Shown here: positions 12,968 through 23,393 of the stretch, piece by piece
How positions within the stretch are numbered: position 1 is the first letter of the stretch
Layout: each line of letters begins with the position of its first letter
The notes under the pieces: generated by a model
Databases searched by the model: none
The model's input: the letters and a program-made list of their open reading frames with translations, nothing else
Told to the model about the DNA's origin: nothing
Assembly (NCBI RefSeq): GCF_019112545.1
Contig: NW_025064910.1
Span: 62,001 to 126,000 of the forward strand
Reading direction: 5' to 3'
Length of the DNA: 64,000 nucleotides
Source: Guyanagaster necrorhizus
Taxonomy: Eukaryota; Basidiomycota; Agaricomycetes; Agaricales; Physalacriaceae
Position numbers and translations under genes: made by a program

Positions 12968-13584
12968 TGTTACGATTTTTCCTATTTTTCTCTATTTTCT
13001 TTCTCCTTTTCCCAGAAATGACCCCTATTTCTGCTAGTCAGAGCGTCTAGGCCAGCGCTTAAGACTGTGGGAATGCTTAGCTCAGNNNNNNNNNNNNNNN
13101 NNNNNNNNNNNNNNNNNNNNNNNNNNNNNNNNNNNNNNNNNNNNNNNNNNNNNNNNNNNNNNNNNNNNNNNNNNNNNNNNNNNNNNNNNNNNNNNNNNNN
13201 NNNNNNNNNNNNNNNNNNNNNNNNNNNNNNNNNNNNNNNNNNNNNNNNNNNNNNNNNNNNNNNNNNNNNNNNNNNNNNNNNNNNNNNNNNNNNNNNNNNN
13301 NNNNNNNNNNNNNNNNNNNNNNNNNNNNNNNNNNNNNNNNNNNNNNNNNNNNNNNNNNNNNNNNNNNNNNNNNNNNNNNNNNNNNNNNNNNNNNNNNNNN
13401 NNNNNNNNNNNNNNNNNNNNNNNNNNNNNNNNNNNNNNNNNNNNNNNNNNNNNNNNNNNNNNNNNNNNNNAAGCCTTGTCCCACATTAACTTTCGCATCA
13501 GTGATCTCAGTCGGACATACCCGAAGTGCGAGGTATCGAACTGTTTATCACGTGTTGATAGTCACGTGGGGTTTGAGTCTAACA
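12968..13584 (+). repeat. 5' LTR of Ty3-2 (contains assembly gap)
   Basis: The first 118 and last 114 bases match the 3' LTR except for two CG-to-CA differences. The middle is a run of N. It ends CTAACA, followed by the leader AATTAGTTTAACGC. Confidence 0.92.
13086..13470. other. Assembly gap (385 N)
   Basis: This run of N lies wholly inside the 5' LTR of Ty3-2. The matching part of the 3' LTR is 296 bases (21247-21542), so the gap size is probably arbitrary or overestimated. Confidence 0.98.
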
Positions 13585-13640
13585 ATTAGTTTAACGCTTC
13601 TACATTCTCTTCCTTAAGCCCAATTGTGCTGAGGAACCGA

Positions 13641-15169
13641 ATGCCCCCTGCCCTTAATCCATCCGACCCAAATTTTACCCACGAGTTCTTCGAACTCTTA
13701 GCTTCTATTATTGGAATCTTGATCGGCTTACTAGTGATCATACAGCTGTGTCGAGGACGTCAATCGATCACAGCTTGGGCGATCAGGCACTATCACGAAT
13801 TCCAGCGCATCCGGACTATCCTTCGCAATGTCACACCCGATCTCCCCCTCCACGACATCCCTGCCTCTACCCGACCCTCAACGTCCCGACAGCCCCACCA
13901 GCCAGAAGGACACGAACCCGAAGACGTCTCTGGGAGAACGTCTGAGGAACGTACTAGGGAAGAAGAGGAGCAGCGTCAGCAGCACACATACCCCCCACGA
14001 CCCTCGCCAGCAGTCATCCGAGACCCTGGGAACCCTTGGGCCACAGGTTTCCGGCGACCCCGACCCGACACCCCCATCCCGTCCCCCCAGCACAGTATCC
14101 CAGCAACCAGGACCACAACTCCCGTCCCTAGCACCGGTATTGGGCGCCGTGCTAGAGACTCCTTGGATGCCTCACGGGTGGCTCGAGGAGCCAGTCCTAG
14201 GGGTCGAGGATCCCATCATACAACGTCAGTACGAAACCCAAGCACTGACAGCAGAACAAGGGTCGATAATGACCACTACTGGAACGACGACGACAGCGAG
14301 CGCCACTGGTGGCGATCCGCTGCCGTCGAGGCCGACCGGTTGGAGCACCGCACAGCTAGCGGTAATCCTAGCAGAACAGCAAGCATACGAGCGGTTCCAG
14401 AGGGAACACGGGGAACCCAGGCCCCCGATGCGGTCCGCCCCCGAGCGGACCAAATTCGACCTACCCATGACCTTCCCGAGTACCTCGCCGCCCAGGCACG
14501 TATCGACAACGAAATCTATAGAGAGAACCGTCTCTTCGGAAGGTACCTACGGGCGCGAGAGGCAGAGCGGCGAAGAGAAGAGGCCGGCAGCAGGGGAGGG
14601 ACGAGTACTATCGTCAACACCAGCACCCTCGACTCACCCTTCCGAGAGCCCAGCACCCCCCCACCGAGCCCGACCCGTGGGCAGAGCCCACCCAGACTAG
14701 CAACGTCCCGAGGGAGGAGGCACTCAGTGACAGCTGACCGCTATCGTACGGGACCGATACCATCGCAGAGACTGACAGTATCCCCGACAGGGGAGATGGT
14801 ATACCAGACAGCCGCGGGACGATCGGGGGAGATGACGAGCATATTGACCCAACCGGGGATCTCAAAAGGATCCTCGACGGGCCCATTGCCGCCCTCTTCC
14901 TTCGACCCCGATTCTATCGAAACTTCCGTCGATATAGCAGAGCAATGGCGGCGGACGCAGCAAGGAGAGAGGCCCAGCAGCAGCAACAGCAGCCCGAGCG
15001 AGAGCATTCTCCTCGCCCCGGACCAGAAGACGCTGGAACCAGTACTCAACCTCAGCCCGACCGCACCAGAGGCCTACGACCTGCTCGACAGTTCCCTCCT
15101 CGAGGGGGAAATACTGAGCAAGGACGGCGACGCAGACGACGAAGCAGAGGAGGAGGACCCCCTCTCTGA
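13641..15169 (+). CDS. ORF A of Ty3-2: membrane-anchored protein overlapping gag, unrecognised family
   Basis: ATG 13641 opens a protein starting MPPALNPSDPNFTHEFF. One hydrophobic segment follows (LLASIIGILIGLLVIIQLC, residues about 20-38) and then basic residues (RGRQ), which predicts a short outside N-terminus and an inside C-terminal bulk. A long, polar, Arg/Pro/Glu-rich region follows, with YLAAQARIDNEIYRENRLF near 14480. After a one-base deletion in the C run at 14656-14662 the same protein continues one phase back, through DGPIAALFLRPRFYRNFRRY (about 14876-14935) and a Gln and Arg-rich tail, to the stop at 15167-15169. A TGA at 14735 also interrupts it. The counterpart in Ty3-1 keeps one phase without the deletion. 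The deeper part is co-linear with gag in another frame. Role unknown; it could be a membrane-targeting or env-like accessory protein, or non-functional. Confidence 0.6.
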
Positions 15170-16862
15170 GTACGGGAGGGTTTTCGATCCAACGCCAGAA
15201 GAAGTATTGAAGAAGGGAGCACGCGAGGTACGCGAGCAGGAATTTATTCGGCTGTATCAAGAACAGATGGCCGAATTGTAGAGGGACGACATGTGGTTGA
15301 AATCGTCCCTGGGACGAAGGTATACTCTTGCCGACCATGTCGAGCAAGAGGAAATTTTACAATATGCGGCCACGGAAAGGGCCATTTTTAATTTTAATCA
15401 AAGATTTTTGCATTACCAGATGGGACCGCTACCGCCATACAAGCCGAAGACCGGCAAACGCTCAGCCCCAATGCCGTGGACGCCGAGTGTATTACCGCCT
15501 AAAACGGTGAACACGGCACCTTCAATCCGAACGGCAACATCTCGGTATTCATACGCCACCTCTGCCATCCTCAGCACGGCATCTCGGCTGGCCAGAAGCC
15601 GACCACAGGCAACCTGGCAACATCCAGAACGATGGAGGTTGCTGCCAATCCCGTGACCATTCGCCGGACAGCCGCCACCAGACGAGGCAGAAGGCAGTGG
15701 GGCCCAGGCACCTCCAGTGCCCGAGGCACCATTACCCACGGAAGATGACCCTGAAGCACTCGCCCAAGGGTGGACGGTCCGGAACGGCCGCATTGTGCAA
15801 AAACAAGCACCGAAACCAGGAAGCCCGGTGGCCGATGATGGATCCCTCCATTCATTCCCAGGACCCCCGAGCGGGTGGGCACAACCGCCTGACGGCGGGA
15901 TCCCGAACCCGATGATGGCGCTCGCCGCCGACGCCCAAATACTCCAGGTCAAGCCAATCCTTTGCGCCGAGCCCCGCCTCTTCAAGGGAGCCTCGGAGGA
16001 TATTGACCGATTCCTGGTCGACTGTGACCAGTATTTCCAGGTCTTCGCCGCGTACTTTCTAGCTGACATATACAAGGTAACCTTCGCTGTCACTCACATG
16101 GCAGACAAGGCGAAGGTATGGTGGGTTCTAATCGCCCCCTCCTTCTGGTCAACGACCAGGGACCATCACCGATACCCCGCATGGCCCGTTTTTAAACAAA
16201 TGATCAGGGAGAAGTTCACCGACCCCGCGGTCCAGGAGGTACATAAACAGAAGATGAAGGAGTACAAGATGGCCGGCAAAGCGGCCACAGACTACTTCGA
16301 TGAACTGGAACGACTTGGCAGGCTTGCAGGAGTATGAGATGACGTAGCCGACACCGGACGCATGGTCGAGTACATGAAGATGGGATTACCATCTCACTAC
16401 CTCATCACCATTTCGGACCTGGGACGCGACATCCCAGTGGGGTATGACGAATGGAAGGCCCGAATCATCGGAATGTACAAGGAACGGCAGCGGCAGAAGG
16501 CAGAAGCGACCACTTTAGCCTACGGCTATCAGCGCCAGGGACAGGGCCAAAGATTCCCTGCCAGTACGATCCCGTCCGCCAAGCCCGGCGGCTCGACCCC
16601 AACTTCTTACGGAACGAAGCAAACCGGTACGGGCACGACATATACCGGAACGGGTCAGCCAATGGACGTCGATCGACTCAAGAAGGGGGGGAAATGTTTC
16701 AACTGTGGTCAGAAGGGCCACATGGCACGAAACTGCCCTCAGAAGAAGAACAAGCGCACTAGGGAAGACATTCGGGCACAGATTGCCGAATTGATGAAGG
16801 AAGACGAGGACCTCGGGCAAGAAGACAAGCCCGAGGAGGTAAAAGGCGAGGCCGAGCAGTGA
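13828..16862 (+). pseudogene. gag of Ty3-2
   Basis: It starts at ATG 13828, which is conserved in Ty3-1. The N-terminal half includes SLGERLRNVLGKKRSS. The phase changes at the C-run deletion (14656-14662) and then continues to the stop at 16860-16862. The capsid-like part (KVWWVLIAPSFWSTT, about 16117-16160) is followed by a CCHC knuckle (CFNCGQKGHMARNC, 16696-16737). Stops: TAG 15279-15281 (Ty3-1 has TGG), TGA 15654-15656 and TGA 16335-16337. Total length would be about 1,010 codons, long for a Ty3 Gag because of the extended N-terminal half that shares bases with ORF A. Confidence 0.85.
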
Positions 16863-19800
16863 GCGATTCCACTGGCTCGGCCAAGGACTTGAGTAATAGG
16901 TCACAACCTGCTGGACAGACTGACAATTCTTTTGAAGTTACATCCCCTATGTCTAAATTATGCGTGCATTCGAATATACCCGACCAAATTACTCAGAAAC
17001 CGGAATCGCCTCAGGAACTTACAATCAGAAAACGGAAAAAAGGACCCAAGGGTGCGTCATCACCAGTTCATCCCACTAACTCCGTAGAACAGACTCAACC
17101 GCCGAAAGGCCGAACAGGGGCAGAGAGCCCCACCGGTTGGCTAAGCCCATTTAATACTGAATGGACTTGGCGAGCCATCAAAGACGCAAAAAATGAAGCC
17201 GCGGCAAAAGCAGTGCTCAAAAATTGGGTACACCGAAGCCAAGTTGAAGAAATAATCGACGAAATGGTCAAAGGGATGCAGGAAGCCCAACGAAGCAGGG
17301 CCCTCGAATGGCTCGACGAACTGCATGGACCACGGAGATATATTCAACGAAGCAAAACTTCAGGACAAGATTTATTAACCGAAGCCCGAATCGAAACACT
17401 CACTGCTCGGAAAACGCACAAGGTCACTGCCCTAATAGACAGCGGGTGCACGGGAAGTTCCATAAATCGTGCTTTCGTCAACAAGCACAAACTCCCTACC
17501 CATGCCACCGCGGCACCAATTCCAGTCTATAATGCAGACGGAACAAAGAACCAAGCAGGATCAATTACCGAGTACGTCGAACTCCGACTCACAATCGGGG
17601 ATCATTCCGAACGGATCGACTTGGCGGTAACTGACCTAGGAACAAAGGAAGTGTTCCTAGGACACGACTGGCTGATCCGACATAATCCCCTGATCAACTG
17701 GAAAACCGGACGGATCATCTTCGCAAGATGCCAATGCCGGAAAACTCCATTCGTATTGCCGGACGAAGATCCCGAAGACCAGTGGGATCAAGAGATGGAA
17801 GATGGAGAAACCATCTTGGCCGTGGATCTGGAAAGGGCCGTTAGCATTCGTGCTATGCACCATGCCAACGACCTGGCCGCCAAAGCCAACGTGGGGAAGG
17901 AAGAAAAGACATTTGAAGAAATGGTACCCAAATGGGCACAAGACTTTCGAGATTTATTCGAAAAAGACAGTTTTGACGAATTACCCGAACCCAAACCTTG
18001 GGATCATGCCATCGAATTAATCCCCAACACCAACGCCAATTTGAACTGCAAAACCTATCCACTCAGCAGCAACGAGCAGCAGGAGTTGGACAAATTCCTC
18101 GAAGAGAATCTGGCAAGCGGGAGGATCCGACCATCAAAATCACCAATGGCATCCCCCTTCTTCTTTGTAAAAAAGAAGGATGGGAAGCTTCGACCGGTAC
18201 AAGATTACCGGAAGCTCAACGAAATGACGATCAAAAATCGTTACCCACTTCCCCTAATCTCGGAGTTAATGGACAAACTCAGAGGTGCCAAGTACTACAC
18301 CAAGTTGGACGTTCGATGGGGGTATAACAATGTACGAATCAAAGAAGGAGACGAATGGAAAGCCGCTTTTCGAACGAATCGCGGGCTATTCGAACCGACA
18401 GTGATGTTCTTTGGACTCACCAACTCACCAGCAACCTTCCAATGGATGATGAATGACATCTTTAAAGATCTCATCGCCACCGGGAAGGTCACGATCTACT
18501 TGGACGATATCCTAATCATGTCCAAAACCAAGGAAGAGCACCGACAGCTAGTACGACAAGTACTCACTCTTATGAGGGAGCATAAACTCTTTCTCAAAGC
18601 CGAGAAGTGTGAGTTCGAGGTCCTAGAAACTGAATACCTCGGGGTCATCATTAGCCAAGGAAATATCAGGATGGATCCTGTTAAAACAGCCGGGGTAACC
18701 GAATGGCCGGAACCGACCAAGAAAAAGGAGTTACAATCATTCCTCGGGTTTACCAACTTCTATCGGCGGTTTATTCGGGATTACAGCAAAATAGTTCGAC
18801 CAATGACCCAACTAACTGGAAATTCCCCATGGACTTGGGGAATTTCCCAACGGGCAGCGTTCGATGATTTGAAATGACGACTGGCGACAGATATCATCCT
18901 CGCTATTCCAACCGAGGATGGGAAGTTCAAAGTAGAGGCAGACTCCAGTGAAGGCGCTGCGGGAGCGGTTCTCTCACAGGAACAAGATGGCAAATGGCGA
19001 CCAGTCGCCTTCATGTCAAAAGCACTCACAGTTACGGAACGTAACTATGAGATCTACGACAAAGAACTACTCGCAATAATGCTTGCCCTATCCGAATGGC
19101 GGCATTACCTCATTGGAGCAGCCCAAATATTCGAGATTTGGACGGATCATCAAAATTTACGATACTTCCGACACCCACAAAAACTTAACCGAAGACAAGC
19201 AAGATGGGTAACGGAGCTCTCACAATATGAGTACACACTACACCACAAACCCGGGACAGCAAACAAGAAAGCCGACCTACTTAGTCGCAGAGCCGACCAC
19301 GACCAAGGAGAGAATGACAACAAGGAAGTTGTTCTACTCCAACCAGAACACTTCCGCACGATGATCATGCCCACGGAAGAAGAGATGCATGAACGCATCA
19401 AAAGTGCGACTCGTGATCCATCCAAATAGGATCAACAAATAGCTCCGTCACTCAATCATGAGCGGGGCCTAAAGAAGGAAGGGGGATTAATCCGTTATGA
19501 TGAACGAATCTACATCCCAAGGGATCAGAAATTACAAGGTGATATCATCGCAATCTGCCACGACCATGCAACTGCCGGCCATCCCGGAATTGCAAAAACG
19601 AAGGAACTAGTACTCAGAGAGTACTGGTGGCCTAAAATGGACCATGATATCACCCGATATGTCAAAGGCTGTGAGGCCTGTCAAAGAGGCAAGACTTCAA
19701 CACAACCCAAATCTGCTCCACTACACCCAAATGAGGTCCCTTCGTCACCATGGACCCATATTTCGGTAGACATGATAACCGGACTTCCCGAGAGTGATGG

Positions 19801-21091
19801 CTATGACGCAATCATCGTCATAGTCGATCGCTTCTTGAAGGCAATTATCCCGATCGCCTGCTCAACAGAATTGACATCCGAAGGATGGGCAAAAATACTG
19901 CGAGACGAGGTCTATGCAAAGTATGGCATGCCTCAAGTTATCATTTCAGACCGGGGACCACAATTCGTCTCCAAATTCTTGGACGACCTATACCGACTCC
20001 TCAATATCAAAAGAAACGCCTCCACAGCTTACCATCCACAGACAGATGGACAAACAGAACGGGCCAACCAAGAAATTGAAAAGTACCTACGACTTTTCAT
20101 CAATTACCGACAAGATGATTGGACGGAATGGCTAGCACTGGCTGCATTCCAACACAACAACAGGATCCACTCCGCAACGGGCAGAACACCATTCTTCGTA
20201 AACTATGGACGGCACCCACCAGTTGCGCAACCTGGACGGGCACATACAACAACACCGGCTTCATCAGATTTTGCAACAACAATGGCAAAAATCCATGAAG
20301 AAACCAAGATCGCGCTTGACAAGGCGGCTATCGCCATGAAAAAGCAGTACGATAAACACAAGCGACCAAGCCATGACTATTCTACAAACGACAAAGTATG
20401 GCTTGACACCACAAACTTACACTTACCGCGACCGAAACAAAAACTGGCAGACAAACGGACCGGGCCATTCAAAATCATGGCAAAGGTCAGAAAGGCCGCA
20501 TACAAGTTACAACTGCCACCAACGTGGAAAATCCATAATGTTTTCAATGAAACATTGTTAACACCATACATCGCACCGGTATTCCCAAACCAACAACGAC
20601 CAATGCCTCCACCCCCGGAACTAATCGATGACGAAGAACACTACGAAATCGATGAAGTTCTAAACCATAAACTTCAAAAAGTTAAAGCACGAGGCGGAGG
20701 CATGAAAACAACTGTTGACTACCTAGTCAGCTGGAAGGGATACGGACCAGAATCAAATCAATGGGTCAACGAAAAATATATGGACGCCGACACAGCGATC
20801 CACGACTATGAACAACGAATCAACAGGGTCGACAACAAGGGGGTCATGTTCAATATTATCCCTGAGGAAATACGTCGACCTGCCATCAGCAGAGGACATG
20901 CACAGAGGGACGATAAAGATGACCCTGTGGGGACATACAGCGAAGAGCAAGATCGACAACGACCAAGTCTCTCGCAGTTCGAGATCCTGCGACAAGACAA
21001 TAAACCGGTCAAAGTCTTTATGAACCTGCAAAACAGACGGACGGGTCCAGCAGATCGGCCATCTCCTTCCGAGGGAGGGAGTCTACCCTAA
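16763..21091 (+). pseudogene. pol of Ty3-2 (PR-RT-RH-IN-chromodomain)
   Basis: The frame is open from 16763, in the -1 phase relative to gag and overlapping it by about 100 bases. Domains in order: protease (ALIDSGCTGSSINRAFV), reverse transcriptase (MASPFFFVKKKDGKLRPV; catalytic YLDD near 18498), RNase H (VEADSS, KELLAI, IWTDHQN), integrase HHCC domain (HDHATAGHPG...CEACQRGK), DDE core (VDMITGLPESDGYD; ISDRGPQFVSKF; QTDGQTERANQEIEKYL), GPF motif (KRTGPFKIM) and chromodomain (DYLVSWKGYGPESNQWV). The chromodomain places it in the chromoviruses, in which it is known to guide insertion to marked chromatin. Two stops break it: TGA 18875-18877 and TAG 19427-19429 (Ty3-1 has TGG). Confidence 0.93.
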
Positions 21092-21128
21092 CTTAACCAT
21101 CGGGACGATGGTCTTAAGGAGGGGGTAA

Positions 21129-21656
21129 TGTTACGATTTTTCCTATTTTTCTCTATTTTCTTTCTCCTTTTCCCAGAAATGACCCCTATTTCTGCTAGTC
21201 AGAGCATCTAGGCCAGCGCTTAAGACTGTGGGAATGCTTAGCTCAGCAACCCAGTCGGTCATTGTCTTATCGTACGGCTGTGCGCTGTGAAGGGAGAGAC
21301 AATGCTCCTTTTATCACTAAACAGCAGTAACAGCAATGACGACAATTCACCAGACAACAGCTTTTGTGGAGAGCCTGGCAACAGCAGGGGTAACAGCTCT
21401 ACAGCAGACAATATCTTTTGTGAACAGTTATTTATAACACGATAACAGAATAGTATTTAAGTAGACAGCTTTCACTGTAATAGCTCAGCGTTAAACTAAA
21501 GTTTATCTTCACCAAACTACTCTCGAGCTTCTACTACTTGCAAAGCCTTGTCCCACATTAACTTTCGCATCAGTGATCTCAGTCGGACATACCCGAAGTG
21601 CGAGGTATCGAACTGTTTATCACGTGTTGATAGTCACATGGGGTTTGAGTCTAACA
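21129..21656 (+). repeat. 3' LTR of Ty3-2
   Basis: This 528-base LTR starts TGTTACGATTTTTCC and ends CTAACA, then GTTAT. It includes AGTATTTAAGTAG, a likely TATA-type element also seen in the Ty3-1 LTRs. Confidence 0.95.
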
Positions 21657-22989
21657 GTTATAAGGGAGCTCTCCATCAGTTCAAGATCTGGTTCCAGTAC
21701 TTGTGAGCCTAGGAGCAGGCTGCTGGCAAAGTCAAGAAGGCTCAGCTTTGTCATCTTCTCAGTGTGCTCTCTGCTTCTCTATTGCTTGGCTATATCAGCA
21801 GAAGTCCTCATAAAATCACTCATTGAGGAAGAGAGCAGCAATACATCTGTGTAGGAATCTTTGAAGAGCTTGGTCACTGATCCTAGCTCTTGGAGGTACT
21901 CAGATGCTATATTCCCCAAAGATGGAGCTGACATCAGAGGAAAGAGTATAAGTGGAGTCATTACTGCTACTAGAAGGGAGGGATCCTGGAATTTGTCATG
22001 CCTCATCAGCACTGATGATCTTGATTGGTCTGACCTATAGGTCATCTTCTTTGTTGGGCTCTCAGAAAGGAGAGCCTTTGCTTTCTGTGTATAATCCATA
22101 ATGCTCTAGTGGGGCTGAGTCCCACTCAGCTGCTTGTAGCTTCTGCTCTTGTTGTCTGTACTGTGCATTATAATAAATGTTATCAATCTCATACTGCTAG
22201 TAGTCCAGCTCCTCTTCTTTCAGTTGATCAAAGTACCCCTTCTCCTTGAGTCAGTGGACTTTCCTTCTTGTGATATAGTCAAAGCCAGATAGGTAGAGGT
22301 CACTGAGAGTCAAGAGGAGTGGGCTGGGTATTGGAGGAATAGAACTTTCTCTGAAAGCAACATATCTGGATCCAACCCCTATAGTTTGCTGAAGGTCATC
22401 AAGAGAGTCTCTGGCATGGTCTTTAATGCTGTGCTCAGAGAGAGCAGTAGAAGGTTCAGAGGACAGTTTAGCCTCAAAGAAGTTGCTGGAGAGGTTTTCA
22501 TCTTCATGGTCTAAGACTGGAGGGAAGTGCAGCAGGATCCAGAGATTCTGGAATCCTGTGTTTCAATGATCATTGTTTTGGCTAGCTGTTCAAGGGGGTC
22601 TAGCAGGTTGCTGAGATCTTTCTTCTTCCTCAGTGCTCTTTTCATTTGAGTGACTAGACCTGGCTTTGGGTACAGTTTCAAACATAGGCTGAAAGGAAGT
22701 TCTGGCAGAGAGGAGAATGTCATGGAAGAGAAGATCTGGCATGATATTTCAGAGGATTCACTGTACTTGTTAAAAGGCATGATAGTGCTTGACTACCCAA
22801 GCTGTAATAGATTGATATCCACAATAAAGTTGAATGATAGTGAATAAGCTTAAAAGCATTTCAATAATAGAAGCTAGTAGCTTAAAGAAGTCATCAGTGA
22901 GATCAGAGGTTGATGTATCTGATAGTAGCATTCAGTTTTCTTCACTCTCAGTGAGCATAAGAAAAGGGAAGCAAAAGCCTCAAGCTAAT
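21657..22989 (-). mobile_element. E2, 5' internal region and N-terminal gag/ORF A (degenerate)
   Basis: Minus-strand sequence is homologous to 9792-10865 and 11331-12186 of E1 and to the gag N-terminal half of Ty3-2. I found no CpG dinucleotide in it by eye. The leader next to the LTR (AATTAGCTTGAGGC on the minus strand) corresponds to AATTAGTTTAACGC in Ty3-2. No intact frame remains. Confidence 0.75.
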
Positions 22990-23393
22990 TGTTAGGCTCA
23001 AGTGACATATGACCACAATATGTGATAAACAGATGCTATATTGAGTTTGTACAGTCATACCTGAGTTCACTAAATGTGTTTAGCAGTGTTATATCTCAAG
23101 GTCAATACAGTTGACTTAAAATAGAATAGTAAGGATAAAGAATAGCTTGAGGCTAGGAATATAAGGTGATTGCTATGCTACTTATATATCATCTACCTTG
23201 AAGATAAATATAGTTCTATCAATTGTGCACTTTAACACTATAGTGCTCATCATTCTAGAGCATTATTACTACCTACAAAAAGGGTATTGTTCTGTTATCA
23301 GAGTATCACTGGGAGTCATGGAGTAAGGACTGATTGTGCTGACTAAGCATAAATAAGAGTAAAAGACCAGAAAAAAGAGAAAAAATTGTAACA
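22990..23393 (-). repeat. 5' LTR of E2
   Basis: On the minus strand it begins TGTTACAATTTTTTCTC and ends GAGCCTAACA, 404 bases. It contains the GACTAAGCATAAATA-type core in reverse orientation, like the E1 LTR. Its outer flank is plus-strand pol of a still older element. Confidence 0.85.

Larger units (their letters stand above)
12968..21656 (+). mobile_element. Ty3-2, young full-length chromovirus
   Basis: It starts TGTTACGATTTTTCC and ends CTAACA. It is flanked by the exact duplication GTTAT (12963-12967 and 21657-21661). The sequenced parts of the two LTRs (232 bases) differ at only two positions, both CG to CA. It contains ORF A, gag and pol with intact domain order and much CpG, unlike its surroundings. 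In-frame stops and one single-base deletion still disable it as assembled. A polypurine tract (AAGGAGGGGGTAA) precedes the 3' LTR. Confidence 0.95.

Noticed and set aside
13067..13498. Open frames on both strands spanning 13067-13498
   Set aside because: They consist of the assembly gap (N read as X) plus a few flanking codons.
14862..15347. 161-codon minus-strand frame opposite gag of Ty3-2
   Set aside because: It lies antisense to two better supported frames and has no motif; Ty3-1 does not keep it open.
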